A DNA stretch of 64,000 nucleotides, taken from the NCBI GenBank assembly GCA_033026295.1, contig CM065184.1, positions 1,821,001-1,885,000 on the forward strand, written 5' to 3'. Shown one piece after another: positions 23,251-36,973 of the stretch (position 1 is its first letter; every line of letters starts with the position of its first letter). Both the position numbers and the translations under genes were made by a program. The stretch comes from Channa striata (taxonomy: Eukaryota; Chordata; Actinopteri; Anabantiformes; Channidae). Below the pieces are notes generated by a model. That model worked only from the letters and a program-made list of their open reading frames with translations. It had not been told where the DNA came from and did no database searches.

Positions 23251-25271
23251 CGAGTTATGTCAAGCCACTTGTAGGTGAATAGTGTAACTAATAAAGGAAA
23301 TAACTCCGTTTCCTAACAGACAATGGCTAACATTTTTGAGAATTAATTAAAGATGATTCTAACGTAAAGCCGTCATCAAATTTATTTACAATTACACTCG
23401 CTGGTCAAACTGAACTAAAGCAACAAATATAAAGTGCATTATTAGAGTAATTCTCTTAATTAAACATAATTCTATTTACTTTAAAACTTGTCAAAGTCGT
23501 AAATAAAATAGACATTTGTAACTTTTGTAAATATTAAATTTGTAAATAATACATGTCATTTAACGTGTAACGTTGAATGTTTGTTTACAAAATAAAACTA
23601 CATTCATAAGTAAAGTTTTGTGTTGGGTTTATTGTTGCTGTGCACTGTGTGTCCACCAGGTAGCACCTCCTCACTGAAAAATCAATTTGAAGGAAACTGA
23701 AGAGAATTCAAACCTCCATTTACAACCAGTGACAGACGAGAAATAGTCTGTGTCTGATACAAAAATAGTAAACCAGGACACAAAACGTTATAACTGCAAC
23801 GAAAAAACATATTAAAGACTAACTGTTTTAAAAGTTTTATTAAATTGTCAGTAACAAAAGTCTGTTGTTTTACATTTCAAAGACAACAGAGCTTCATCTG
23901 TTTTGATTGTCTGTATCTAAATATGTGCATTAAAAACTAGGAACTAATTTAAGACTCCGTTCTGGATGGCAAAAATAAAGAATTCATCCATGTGAAATTA
24001 TACATGGATTCCATAAACGCTAACAAAGAGCAGATATGTCCTCTCTCTTTTAAGGAAGCTACTGTAATACTTGAAGCAAATGTGTACAAGATCTTTACTG
24101 AAAGACAATCATATTTTAAAACGCTGTGGCAGCAGCGTCCACCAGTGTGCTTTAAGAATAGCATCTCCAGTGATAAACAAAAAGGTTCTGTTGTTAAAAT
24201 CACCATGAAAACAACAGCAAATGAAGAAGAAGAAGTAGTTATTTTGCCCGTCATCATATTTTGCTTCCCTGCAGACAAAACCTTTAAAGTCATGCCATTA
24301 GGTCAACGAGGATTTCTACTTCCTTGCCTCAGACCATCCATCTGTTCAAGTGCACTTTCTGTTGTCTTGACAACAAACATAATTTGGACCACTAAGCTGA
24401 GGGTCCCACATCAGCGAGGGTACAGTATGAGCTTGGTAAGATCAAAATTGACACTCCACAGAAGGAGATGGGAAATGTAGTCCATTTCAAGTGATGACAT
24501 TATGTTTCAGTGCTGTTTGGCTGTCAGAGAAAGGGAGGCGTGAAACACCAACACACTCTATTGTAATTTTAGGAGTATTTTTAAATGGTCCAGCTCTTAA
24601 GATGCTGTGAAATGATATTCAAACAAAATCTTACAAATGTGATTTTTACTGATTTTTTTCTTGTGACATTCTAACTATTATGTTTATGTATTTAGTGTGA
24701 AAGAAGGGCCACAAGCAATGTTGTGCAATTTGGAAAATATTGTATAAAAATAGGCTAACACACATCAACATACATGGATGTCAGTGTGAACTGTAAATAA
24801 TTATACATTTGTTTGCGAATTAGTGTTAGCTGTACTTATTTTGGAGCTCAGCTTTTGTAGGATAAGGCATGTTGTTTACATCAGACATAGTACAAAGTAT
24901 GATGCTACTAAATCTGACGAGACGAATCAAAATGCCTGTGGGCATGTTTGGTTGCTATAACATGTTTAATGTATTTCTCAAGGCATAACACTTTAAAACT
25001 TTTATTTCCATGTCAGAGAAACTTTCCAGAAAACGTTATTCACAGTGCGTGTTTACAGCTTCACGTAATGAGTTTTTCAAGGGATAAATGTGACCAATCT
25101 GTGCTGCTGATTATGAAACTGCAAGTGACTTTTGACCTGTTCTAGGAAACAGAACTCCTCCCCCACTTTGCACATACACTTCTGCATTTTGGACTTTCAT
25201 TATCAACCTTAAATCCAGTGAGACGGCAGATGCGTCAAGGACTGCAGAAAGAAACTTAGTCTTTTGGTAAA
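23251..25271. other. papolg-haao divergent intergenic region
   Basis: AT-rich spacer between the diverging papolg and haao genes. One open frame, with its first ATG at 24004 and a TAG at 24478, runs 158 codons but shows no family features and a long antisense frame overlaps it, so I do not call it a gene. No repeats or RNA genes were recognised. Confidence 0.5.
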
Positions 25272-28200
25272 ATGACTAACAGCTCTCTACTTGTGAATGT
25301 TGAAAACTGGATTGCAGAGAACCAGAATGCCTTCCTGCCGCCAGTGTGCAACAAGTTGATGTGAGTCATATGTTTTACTTTCATGTTAGACGCATTGTTA
25401 CACGTGTAAATCACAGGTTCATATTTGGAACAGCATTTTGAGAGAAAGTGTGGTATTTTGTGCCCAGATAAACAATTAGCTTCCACTGACTAGTAAGAGG
25501 ACATGAAGTACATATTATCTTTAACTCCTTAGGCACTATCTCCAATTGAACATCATGTTTGTTGGAGGTCCAAATACCAGAAAGGATTTCCATATTGAGG
25601 AAGGGGAGGAGGTAAGACAGAAGCACACATTTTTCTGTTTACATGGGCCCAGTTACCACAGAATAAACTTTTTTTAATTAAACAAATTTTCCCATAGTTC
25701 CCTAAAAATCACTGGAAATCTACAGGACATTAAATTCCTGCTGTCTTCTTGCCTTCATTTCTTGATTTAAATGTTTTACATTCACAGGTAACTGTAAACC
25801 AGAGTATCCTGCAGAATAACTGCCTCTGTAAACTATTCTTCCTCTCCCGTCGGCCAAAGCAAACTCCACTATTTTGCAATGCCTGGTTAAAATGTTGTGT
25901 CTGACTGCCTCTACTTGATGTGGGAAAACAAAGTATGGGGGAAAGAATTGGTATCATGTTGTTCATTACCTTGTTAGTCGTGCATTTGCTCTATCTTAGG
26001 CTTTTTTATTTAGGTTGTTACTCACAGTAAGTCACAAAATCTAAATCTCTGCAAGAGAGAACACAGAGCAAATTAACTTTGTATAAAACACTTAGAGAAT
26101 CACATACACATACATGTCACACTTTACAACAACCACAACTGTTATCAACAACAGAATCTAGTAAAGCCTTAAACTGTAGATAGAGGAAGTAGTCTCTACC
26201 TTCAGGCTTTGTTGCAGCTCAATGCAATCGTAAGAATCAGAAACAAGGCTTTTCCCATTCATAGATGGTATGAGGAACTTTTCAAGTCCAAGCATCTCCT
26301 GAGATCTGGGGTTATGATTATGAGCTCTTAGCTCAAGTAAGGATGTTTCATATAGCAAAGCGTTGAAGACACAGGGGTGCCGATGCTGTCTGGATGATAG
26401 TATGGTCATCCAACCTTTTTACAATACTTCCATGTGTTCAGTGCATAGCCAACAGTGGTAGGGTGAATTGTATTTTCAAAGCTCTGTGACTCCTGTTTTG
26501 ATATTCACAGTGTCAGAGTGCACTAGTGATGCACTGAGGTCAACATGCAGACTAAGACAGGTCTATGGGTGCTAATTTTAGTCTACTGATTAAGGCATTG
26601 AGAGTTTTCAGTAAGATTGTGGATGCACTATAACCATATATATTATTATGTTTTAATTTTTTTGCATTTTTGCCATTCTTTAACACTTAAATAGGGAAAC
26701 AGGAAACAAGGATATAGGTGATATGATATGTAATAGGTATTCTTCCTGCTGCTTAAAATCTCGTCCTAAAATGACCCCTAATGCCACTTGACAGCTCACA
26801 GTTCATTTAAGTACACAGATGAGGAATGAGCCAAAGAGGTCTAAACCTGCAGCTGACATTTCTTCACATATTAAATCATATTCCCCAATACCTGCAGTTA
26901 CTCGTTGATATGTAAACAAGATGGAATTCCCCTCTAATGTAGTGCTGCTCTTCTTTTGTTGTCTGTTCTTTGTTCTACATAGTTGTTCTACCAGCTGAAG
27001 GGAGACATGTGTCTGAAGGTGATTGAAAACGGCAAACACAAAGACGTGCACATCAAAGAAGGAGAGGTGAGCTTGAATGGCAGTATCAGTGACTTTGCCT
27101 GTGGTCCTTTCACTGGTTTAAGATTTTATTTTAGTGGTCTCATTTAAAGTTGAACTCAGTCAGTAGAATTTACAAGTTCAGTTGTTGCAGTGTTTTTTAC
27201 TGACGGTCTCCAGTTCATTCTTCTCTCCTTTATTTGCAGATGTTTTTGCTTCCTGCTCGGATCCCCCACTCCCCACAGAGACAGGCCAATACTGTGGGAC
27301 TGGTGGTCGAGAGGAGACGGCTGCTGACTGAGACTGACTGCCTGAGGTTACCTACACTGTCCTCTCCTATTTCCTTGAAAGTTTTTAAAATGTTTAAAAC
27401 TAATGATACTTGTTTATGCTGGTGCTGTCAGGTATTACGTAGACAACACTACCGATATTCTTTTTGAGAAATGGTTCTACTGCCAGGATCTAGGAACCCA
27501 ACTGGTACCGATAATTAAAGAGTAAGGCACCTTACCTTGTGTAAAGATATACCAACATATCATTGTTTGAATGTCATAGTTGCTATTTGATCATATACTT
27601 GCAGGTTCATGGGGTCAAAGCAGTATAGAACAGGAAAACCTGATCCAAGTGAGTTGTTGGGAAACCTAATGTGATTTCTCTGATTTAGGGTTAGGTATCC
27701 CAATCTCAGTACATTTTTAAGTGTCCTTTTTCTTGTCGAATGAGCAGATGAAGTCTTCAGGGAGCCTCCGTTCCAGCTGAACACCATGAATGTGATGTCA
27801 CCTTTCTCCTTCAAAGACTGGCTGGGAAAACACAGGCCAACATTGGCCAGCGGCAAGCCTGTCGACATGTTCGGAGCTCAGTTTGAGACAGAGGTACAGG
27901 GTGTTCTTTCCTTTCTTTTAGTATGAACTAAACTGAAATGTGTACGTCTAATAGTGTGAACAATCAAATAAACCAAGAAGATTTAAAATACTTACCTACT
28001 GTGACAACTGGGTATTTTGGGGAAGGGGGACAAGTTACACTCACGTAGTTTTGTTATTGTGGGTCTATGAGACGCAAGGTACTTGAAAACAAAATTAAAA
28101 TGTGAAAAGAAGAGCTAAAAACATCAACCCTACCTGTTCATACTGCATCATTAGTATTAGCAAATCATGAAATAACAAGCAGCATTAGTGATAAGCTATT

Positions 28201-29612
28201 GCTAATACATGTACTACATTTTATCATACTTGAGGCTAAATCACTGATGCAGCATATCAGTGATTGTAAAGTTCCTTTATCATTTACTGCACATCATAGT
28301 CAAACAGTTATCTACAAAAATAAATTACAAAGATAAATCTAGCATTCCGCTGTACCTACATTTACGTATCAGTAATAAGTGGTTATATTTAATCGCTTCC
28401 TGATTTCTTCTCTTCTTGTGTGTGTTCGATCTTTAAATAACTCAAAAATAAGAAAAGAATATTTATAGCATTATTGTATTTATTGAAACAAAAGAGGTGC
28501 AGTTTGTGGGCTGTTTTCTTTAGATCTGTTTTGACTTCTTGGATGAGTCAAGGTCATGCTCACGTTAATTTCGGAATGTCAGACATTACTGGGAGAGTTC
28601 ACTGTTATTCCAAGTCTCTTATGTGAATCTGTGAAGGCCCTGAGCCTTAGATTCAGCCCTGTACTCATTTCCAGATTGATGAATTTCAGTTTGATCGTTT
28701 TTTGGATGTAATAACTTTTCCCAAAGGTCTAGTTGTTATCACGTCACCATTTTGCTTCAGTAAATACAGCTTTGATTAAAAACTTGTATTTTGTGTTTGC
28801 TCAGGTTGTCTAAATTCTGTTTGAACATGCAATACACACAAAAGGAGAAGAAATCTGAAGGGGTCCCAAAGCAGTGTATATGTTCCTCATTCATACAGTG
28901 AAATTACAGTGTACAGTGAAATTACAGAAACCTACGCATGTGTATAAAGTTTTTGGTGCCTCATATTATTCACACAATAACTGGTAATACATATGTATAG
29001 CTTCCTATGAAGTCCTGACACCAATTTGATTAAGTGGAACTGACACAGATACTTTCCTGGTGGTGGAATTTTTCTCTGACTAACATGGAAAATATGCTAC
29101 AAAGGCTTTTAATGACTTTGGTGTGTAGTAAACGCACAATTGCTATTAATTTCTGTCTTTTGACTCTGACAGGCAGTGGTGTTTGGATGTGGGGTGACGG
29201 AGACAACAGTACGACAAAGTGATGTGTGGATTTGGCAACTGGTATGATCCCTGCAGCTTCACGCTGTGTGTCTGCCTGTAAAACCCAAACTCTGATTTGG
29301 CCCTTTTTCTCTCTCTGTCTCTCAGGAGGGATCCTCACAAGTGACCATGAACGAACAGGAGTTTTCTCTGTCTCCAGGAGACAGTTTGCTTGTTCCTGAA
29401 CACAGCAAGTGAGTCAATGTGAAAACTTCACAAAAAAATCTGTCTTGTCAGATTTAACTTGATCAAAAGTCAGTTTAGATACTGCTTTAAAGTTTTTTTT
29501 TTAAGAATTTTGCTCTTAACGATGCTTCTTCTTCTGTAGGTACCAGTGGCAGAGAAATAAGAGCACTGTTGCCCTTTTTGTGGTTCAAAACCCTGAGCGG
29601 AAGAGGCCCTGA
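25272..29612 (+). CDS. haao: 3-hydroxyanthranilate 3,4-dioxygenase, complete, 10 exons
   Basis: Cytosolic non-haem Fe(II) enzyme of the kynurenine pathway. It opens the ring of 3-hydroxyanthranilate to 2-amino-3-carboxymuconate semialdehyde, the precursor of quinolinate and NAD. Exons: 25272-25360, 25533-25611, 26983-27066, 27240-27346, 27432-27521, 27605-27648, 27748-27893, 29173-29241, 29326-29408, 29540-29612. They total 864 nt (287 aa; human 286) with all phases consistent. Cupin iron ligands are visible: H50 and E56 in DFHIEEGEE and H94 in ARIPHSP. Family stretches include GGPNTRKD, NTVGLVVERRR, EKWFYCQDLGTQL, QYRTGKPDP and the second cupin's WQLEGSS. The start ATG gives an N-terminus that aligns with the human protein. 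It lies head to head with papolg, about 2.5 kb between start codons. Confidence 0.96.
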
Positions 29613-30265
29613 CCTTGACCTGCCAGAACAGGCATTAGTGTCACACATGGCACATGCTACATTACGTATGTGTCTGTGTTTAGAGTGGTAATGGAAAGGA
29701 AATGATGTATCATTACACACAATAATATACAATGTTGTGAAGTGAATAATTCTTTTTTTTTGTGTGTATCTCATACTGAACGATTTCAGCTCTTCTAATT
29801 CTAAGGCCAAACACAACATCCAAATGTGATAAAGGATTTCATCTAAAAAGCTACTGAAATGAAATCCACCATTCTGGGAGGGTTTACAGAGGTGTTTCTA
29901 CTGCTCTGGGCCCCCACAGATCCACAGCTTGTACACACTGTCTACAAGTGGGCAGACCTGTCTTATCTCAACAAAGATTTGTTTTCATAACTCCACTATC
30001 TGAAATACAAGAATAGTCATGGGAGTGGTGCTGGTGCCAGCATCGACCCAGAAACGTTTCGGGAAATCTTCAGTGGACTTATGAATCAAAAGTTGAACTG
30101 TTTGAAAGACAGGTGCTCCCGTTAAAGCTGATATAAATCAAACAGAACTCAGGGAAATATAAATTTTGGTCTCGGTGAGAGAATCCTTAAGGAGAGCGTC
30201 CGATCATCAGTTATAGCTCAGATGCAGCAAAACTGATCCCAACAATAACCCGACCTCAAAATAAA
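29613..30265 (+). other. Probable haao 3' UTR with poly(A) signal
   Basis: This follows the haao TGA stop without a further acceptor-exon pair. A canonical AATAAA lies at 30260-30265, and another near 30350. It is assigned by position only. Confidence 0.5.
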
Positions 30266-31565
30266 GTGGTCTAGTCAGTAGTGTGAACCTGAACTAGTTA
30301 TTAAGTTCACTAGTGGTTTAGGTATTGAATAATCTTTTTGCTTCAGTAAAATAAATTATAATCACTCAAAGTACATATTTGGAATTTACTCAAGTTGCCT
30401 TTCTTTTTTGTTAGATTTAGTTTGAAGATCTGAAACATTTAATATGAGACTCAGATACACAAAAGGAGAAGAAATCAGGAGGATGGCTAGTAATTATTCA
30501 CAGGTCTGTAAATCATAAAGTCATATAATCCTAAATAAGTTACCAGCTTAACAAAAGTGTCAAGAAAAGTCAACTTTGATCTATTTCAGTATTACCATGT
30601 AATTTGCACAGTGTTGTAGTAAAATGCACTAATTTTTCAATTAAAATTACTTTTGACTTTCCTAGCATCATTACTTGTTGACAGAAAACCAATATATACA
30701 ATATATACAATAGTTTCGACATCATTTTTATTTAATTTAGTTATTTACTCAATCAATTTTCATAAACTAGACCAACGTGCTGCCGTTACAGAGGCAAAGT
30801 AGGAACATTATCCCAGTCAGCCTCCTGCACGTTCACAACTTCTACAGTAACAATTCCACTTGAGTGATCCTGTTGGCTGAGAGGATGTTAACACAAGTTT
30901 CAGTGTCTGGAAAATAATCACCTTTTTATTATTTGACGTGTGTGTTGCCTGCCAAGTCCAGTGTGACATATTGATGTTTAATTAACCACTGTAGTTCTGA
31001 GAAGCCAGGCATGACTGGGCTTGATGTGAGAGAGCAGCTGTGACGGTGAGAAATACTCTGAGACTTTCACTGCTGGGCATGTGGTAAGACTCCTCTGTAT
31101 CATAATACTTACTATCAGATCAAACACACTCAGACAAACACACAGACACATCTTTTCAGTATCAAATCCCATTGCATTGCCCAGTTCATCTAAATTATAA
31201 GAAAACATGATCACAGTTCAGGGCCCATATTTAGTCATATCACATGATAGGAAATCACTTATAACCCGAACATTCTTTAAAAAAAATCACTTCACCAAAT
31301 GTAGGAGAGCTTTGGAGGTGTCCCAGCCGTTTAGGAGTACTCAGGAGATGACCTTCAGACAGGAGGAGACATTTAATAGCACAGAACTCAACAAAAGATA
31401 TTATTTGACAAAACTGTATTTGTTATTTTTATTATCAGATCTTGTGCAGGGTACATTAGTAAAAGTAGAAATAAAATGAAATGGTTGTGAAGGTGAACTG
31501 TGTGATCCTTTTGTGGACTATTAATGCAGATGTACACACATCATAAGTGAGAGCAGACTAAAACC
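30266..31565. other. Intergenic spacer between haao and the TMEM229-like gene
   Basis: AT-rich and without supported genes. A 16-base segment, CAAAAGGAGAAGAAAT, near 30457-30474 recurs in haao intron 7 (about 28838), perhaps a remnant of a dispersed repeat. Confidence 0.4.
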
Positions 31566-32804
31566 TTTATTTTCAATTATGTTCTGTAAGACAGGAAAAA
31601 CAGCAGTGGATCGTGCTGAAGACGTAATTCCACATGGTGAGTCACACAGTGAAGTAGCTTTCCAAAAAATTTTCCCTAGTACAGAAATAGAATTTGTAGC
31701 CTATAAAGCATATGCCAAAGCCTTTAATAACTATTATGCTCAGCTTTGCCTACACGCATAAACCTGCCACTTTTTTCCACTGTATAAAACTACCAACCTC
31801 AACATTATCAAAACTTCAATCAAAGCTTTTAACACTCATTTTATTAGAAACAGTCCTATTTCTCACTGACTGTAAGAGTGGGAGGTTTCACTTTAATAAT
31901 ATTAGTCATTAGTTAACTTTAACTAGCTATGGTAAAATGATTCCTAGGAATGATTCGGAGACACGGGCTCTGACGCATCCCTCTCAGCTCTTGGAGTGGA
32001 AAAACAAACTTACACAGGAAAAAAAAATAATGGGTGGGATTTGGCATTAAAAGTCCAATACTAGGAACTTAAGTAGATGGTAAAAAGGTAAAAGGTCTAT
32101 TGAGGATATTTGACAAATTAAAAGATATGTAATACAGTTTTCTATAGCATGACTCACCTTTCTTCCTCAGGAAGCCAATTGTTCAATTACTTATTTTTAA
32201 CAGAAATGTTAAAGTGAGATTCACACTCAGAATCTGTTTCTTGGCAATCTGTTGTTTTTGAACTTGTCTAGTCTTGTTATCACAATGCCATAGTTCCACC
32301 GGGCACAGACTGAAAATACCATATAAAACCGCAGCTTGCTGCTTTTATGCTTTGTGAGCCCATTTCCCAAAGTGCTAAACCGCATATTCATTCTACAGCC
32401 CTGTTGTCTGCTTGTGGCCTTTGACGACATTGATATCCATTAGCTGCTTCCTGTATTAAATTACCTGGCCATTATTGTAGGTGTCATTGCAGCTTTGAAA
32501 TACAGTGCTTTGGAATTGTAGGTTTCACCCTCACACGTTTGGTTTCTTCCATGAATTTAAAGCGTGCTGAGTTCATTGAGAAATATAGAAAAGCAAGGAA
32601 TAGAATAACTGCTGCAAAAGCCCTTCTCGAAGGATAAAAGCCCACGTCGACCTGAAAAAAATCACACAGCTCAGGGATGTGCAGTCAATTAAACTACATT
32701 TTTAGTATCAAAATACCCAAAGCTCACATTAGTGTGGACTAAAACAGTGTTCATACATGTTTCCAGCTGTCTCTGGAAGCACAGGACTCCACACAAATTA
32801 CAGT
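31566..32804 (-). other. Probable 3' UTR of the TMEM229-like gene
   Basis: This extends from the stop codon at 32805 to a minus-strand AATAAA at 31566-31571. No other coding feature is apparent. Confidence 0.4.
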
Positions 32805-33271
32805 TCAGTTGTGCAGTCTTATTCTCAAAGTGTTCCTGATCACGTGCTGCTCTGCCAGAAATGCTGCCACAGCCCAGGGTAATACATACTCAAGGGTCAC
32901 CAGTCCTCCCAGGTTGTATCTATAAGCTGAATAATCCCACGGACATGCTCCAAACAGCCTCAGCCCTGCCCCCCAGCTCAACTCCCACAGGTAGATAAAC
33001 GTGGTGTAGGCCGTGAGACGCACAGGCAGGGGCTGATGCTGTGCCAGCAAACAGGCTCTCAGGTTCTCCATGAGGTAGATTGCGGTGGCGTACATGGGTA
33101 GTGCCCACAGGCTGCTATGACCTTCCAGCCTCCTGTCCTGGGTCCAGCACCAGTCCAGCACGGCGGTGAAGGCCACCTCGCAGAGGCAGCCGTGCAGCGC
33201 ATACACATAGAGACGCACTAGAGCAGAGAGGGGAAAACTGGTGCTGTGTGGCTCTGCTTCAACACTGGTCC
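32805..33271 (-). CDS. TMEM229-family multi-pass membrane protein, main/last coding exon
   Basis: Open exon ending in a stop, with an acceptor (TTTATTTGTGGCAG) just above 33271. About 155 codons read ...SALVRLYVYALHGCLCEV, SSLWALPMYATAIYLMENL, YTTFIYLWELSWGAGLRL, FGACPWDYSAYRYNLGGL, VTLEYVLPWAVAAFL and VIRNTLRIRLHN. These match the TMEM229 (A/B) signatures: ALHGxxCEV, ACPWDYS, LEYxxPW and IRNTLRLR. About four hydrophobic helices are visible. The family's function is poorly known. There is no usable ATG: in-frame sequence upstream hits a stop (TAA) before any Met, and the first internal Met is deep in a helix. The start must therefore lie in an upstream exon ending in phase 1, which I could not place. 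TMEM229A or TMEM229B cannot be decided from this exon. Confidence 0.8.
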
Positions 33272-33327
33272 CTGCCACAAATAAATCAAAATCAGTTTAT
33301 ATTTTGGCCCGTTTGGGGAGTTGTGTG

Positions 33328-33402
33328 GTACTGGAGTGCATTATAAGAAGATGTGGTGGCCAAAACATTAGAGCCACCTCTTCTTATAATGCACTCCAGT
33401 AC
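33328..33402. repeat. Near-perfect 75-bp inverted repeat (hairpin)
   Basis: The left arm starts GTACTGGAGTGCATTATAAG and the right arm ends with its reverse complement. The stem continues through AAGA and GGTGGC, broken only by a 3-base bulge on the left arm, around a loop of about 12 bases (CAAAACATTAGA). The arms end near positions 33360 and 33373. Size and shape fit either a miRNA precursor or a small palindromic MITE. It lies in the presumed upstream intron of the TMEM229-like gene. Confidence 0.85.
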
Positions 33403-36400
33403 GACTCCACTACCCACTTTGACCTCAATAGTAAACATACAGTCGAATTGTCACCTTTATGATATTTTCAATTTAACCTAAAAACGTTATAAATGAACTT
33501 GTAAATGTAGAGTTCATGGCAGAGCTGCTGTATTGGACTGCATTAAATTGCACAGGTGGTCATATGCCTGACTTGTAATGTTCTATGGTCACTATTTTTA
33601 GTCTCCCTGCTAAGCTGAAAATGTCGTTTCCACCACACACAGTCTGCTGTCAGTTCATTAGGTGTAACAAGCTATAAGCGAAACATAATAAATTGTCCCT
33701 GTGGGAAGCTGATAATGTTCGGATAGCAGTTTGTGGTGCTGTTGAACACAGTGGTGTCTCTGTTATTCAGCCCACACTTGTTTACATAAATGAGGGTAAT
33801 AAAATAATAAAAACACCTGTCAGTATGACACAACGCAGTTCAGCAGCAGCACAAAATAATTATAGAACACCTTACTAAACCAATTTTAACAGACTCATCA
33901 TCACTTTCATGAAGCCCACAGTTCTTGCTGTACTCTTGTATTGTGCATTAGTTTTAGCTGGGTTGCAACTTATCATTTTTCTATTTTAGTTGGATTTTAG
34001 TGCAGAACTTTTTACAGTCACAGTCCAAACTTCAGAAGTATGGTATGATGGTATATTTTATTAAATGTATATGCCATGCTTTATTCAGTGTATAGTAAGT
34101 GTTGTTTATGGTCCTGTTATTATCAGTTACCACCGAAAATGTTCTCTCTTACTTCAGCCTTCTTACTTACTTCAGCACAAACAGCTTTGTACGTTTGACA
34201 AAGCGCAGTGTGTAAAGTCAGAGTTGTTCAACACTGTCAGTTTCACTATTCGGCGTCACTCATGTTAAACAAGCATGTCATGTATGTTAACTTTTTCCTA
34301 CATTTTGACAGATACTTTGTTGTAATATTTGTTGCCTTGCAGATCATTTTCACTCCTCTATTGTCTCTCCTCCACATAACACTGTGGACATGCTTTAATG
34401 TGGATTAACAGGCTAATACCCATCTCAGAAAATTAAAGGCTCAAGAAAGCTCTTCGCTCTGTGCTCAGTGTGAGGTGAACTTTGTTAAAGACTAGATGCC
34501 AATTCATTCTCCTTGACATTGACTCAGGTCCCAAATAATTTCAAAATAGCATTAAGTCGAAATCCATCACTTCATTTTTTGCTGGCTACAGCTGAGATAA
34601 GGATGGAGTGGCAATAAATACCACGTTGAGCTTCAAACATTGTCGTTCAGCAGTCGTCAATATAGATAATGTTAAAACTGGAACAGTTCTCACCTTGGTC
34701 CATAGTACCTTGTGTTCTTCTTGCCTTTAGGTTTCTCACCTCCATCCCTGGGCAGCATATGGCTCTCTGTGCCTTTGTAATCCTTTTGCTTCCTTGTGTG
34801 TGTATGTGTGTGTGTGTGTGTGTGCGTGTTAGGCTAAACATTAAGCTGCTCCATGTTATCAGACAGTGATGTCTGTCACAGACTGAGGTTGTGAATTCAT
34901 AGAGACACCAAGAAAAAAAACCGGACTCAGCATCAAACTAAATGAGTGTGCGTGTGTTGTAAATTGTTAATAATGATCCCACGGTGTCTCTGTAAATGCT
35001 GTCTTTTATGCAAGTGTGCAAATAAGTGTATTGATGTGACACACTCGGTAGCACACAGAAGCTCTGTGTCTAATGCTGTATGTTGAGATGTGGGTCAGCT
35101 CGGAGGGGTTATCAGGGAAACGCAGTGGCAGGGTGTGCCGGAGAAGCTGCTCTAAAATATTTACAAATCAAATAAAGAACTAACTCCAACAGGAACTATG
35201 TGACATTCCTATCATTATCAAGTTCACTTTGAGAACTGATTTCTTTTGTACATATGCACACAGATGTATGTACAGCACTTAGCGTCTCCCTAAAATGCCT
35301 CAGAGAGCAGATTTTATTCTGCCCTTTTGTCACTGTGGGATTCTGTGTGTTTGTTCTGTGATCACTCTATGAAAACACATAGAGGTCTGTCAGACCTGTG
35401 GATCAGAGTCCAGTGGTTCTAACAAACACACCATTCGGGCAGTGACGGGGGAATACACTGGTGTATAGAAGTCAGTGACCATAAAGTCACTGGCTAGGAC
35501 TTCATGCGGAAACGCTGGACTGGCTCTCTTTGTTGTGTACACATAGTTTGGTTAGTAAAATGAATTGGTGCGAGGGGTTTATGTAATCGTGAGGTTTTCT
35601 GACAGCAACGCTTTTTGTCATTCTGCCTCAGAAAATCACAACACAGTTCAAAGAAATCACTTTAAGCCCAATATTGCCCAATATATGTCCATGATCAGTG
35701 TATGTGAACTTTTATCGCAACTGGAGGAACCTATAAGTGGTTGTCACAGAAACAATCATAAACACACCCTTAAGTGACTATCACAGTTTGGTTACACTGC
35801 ACTTACAACTTTAGATTTAACATTGTTTAAAAACGTACTTACTATAATATTCTTACTACAATAAAGGTTTACACTGGACTCAAACAATAGTCTCCTGTGG
35901 AAGCCAGCCACCTTACCTTTGCTCATCTTCTAATTGCTGTGGTAACTAGAGATTCATGCAATTATCATCTTCTGCTTATAATTTGTCCCAAGGCATTTCT
36001 TCAGTGTGTTTTGGGTTTTTGTGCCTGGGCAGCCTCCAATGGAACGTGCCCAGGAGACACCCTGATGAGATGTCCAAACCACCCCAACCTACTCTTTTAG
36101 ACATGAAGGTGCAGACACCAGAGCAGGTTGTCTAACTATAACCTTTACCGTTGATCGTAATAAACAGCTGTTTTTTTCAGGAGGACAGTGTCTGATAACA
36201 TTATGTGGGATGAGATGAGATAAAATGAGACTGGATTAGGTACAACTGTGCAGTTAGAGATGTGATGCAAAGGTGAGACGAAGTTGTGATGAACTTTTAA
36301 CCAAAATCAAAAGAGTTGAGAGGTTACAGTGTGTAGCTAGGTGTTTCTTGAGGTTTAGTATGTGTGATGGAATTGGACAGGACAGGACAGACTGACACAT

Positions 36401-36970
36401 CAATATTTACCACTTCAGTGGAAACCAGCTCACTGCATTCCAATAAACAGCAGCTCTAAGCATCATAGCATAATGAGACATTTACACAGAAATGTAATCA
36501 CTAACTATAATGATTGACAGCGTACGTGTACACTAATATATGCATCACCTCTAGATAAACACCTCCTGTGTTTTTCTGTGTAAATTTATTGTGTAAATTT
36601 ATTGTTATTGTAATTTTAACACATTAGGCGAAATGTGCAAAAAGACATGACTATCATGAACAAAAAAGGCAGGTAATTGTGTTGCTTAGTTTTTTTAACT
36701 CCATGTTTATCAAAACTTCTCCTTTCTATGTGTATGTGTGTTCTTTTATATAAACAAATATTTGTCAAAAAATAACCCAGACATTTAAAAAAAAGACAAT
36801 TGTCATTTGTTTTCCCTGACAAGTTGAATGTCAAATAGATGCATTTCACAAAATAGCAGAAGGAAGTGGCACAAAGGTTTTTCTTGGTCTCTAAAATACC
36901 AGAAGTGAATAACGCACAGCTTGTTTCAGCATAACCCTCATGTTATGACAAGCCTTCATGAGAAACGAGC
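33403..36970. other. Gene-free stretch (TMEM229-like upstream / oxer1 upstream)
   Basis: No exon with convincing splice signals and protein similarity was found. It contains a GT microsatellite at about 34796-34826. A start exon of the TMEM229-like gene may be hidden here but could not be identified. Confidence 0.4.
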
Positions 36971-36973
36971 CTC

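Noticed and set aside
24004..24480. 158-codon open frame (+) between papolg and haao, with an overlapping minus-strand frame
   Set aside because: No domain, signal peptide or splice context. One frame of this length is expected by chance in 64 kb of AT-rich DNA read in six frames.
26923..26932. GGAATTCCCC in a haao intron, kappaB-like
   Set aside because: Asymmetric match to the loose consensus with no supporting context.
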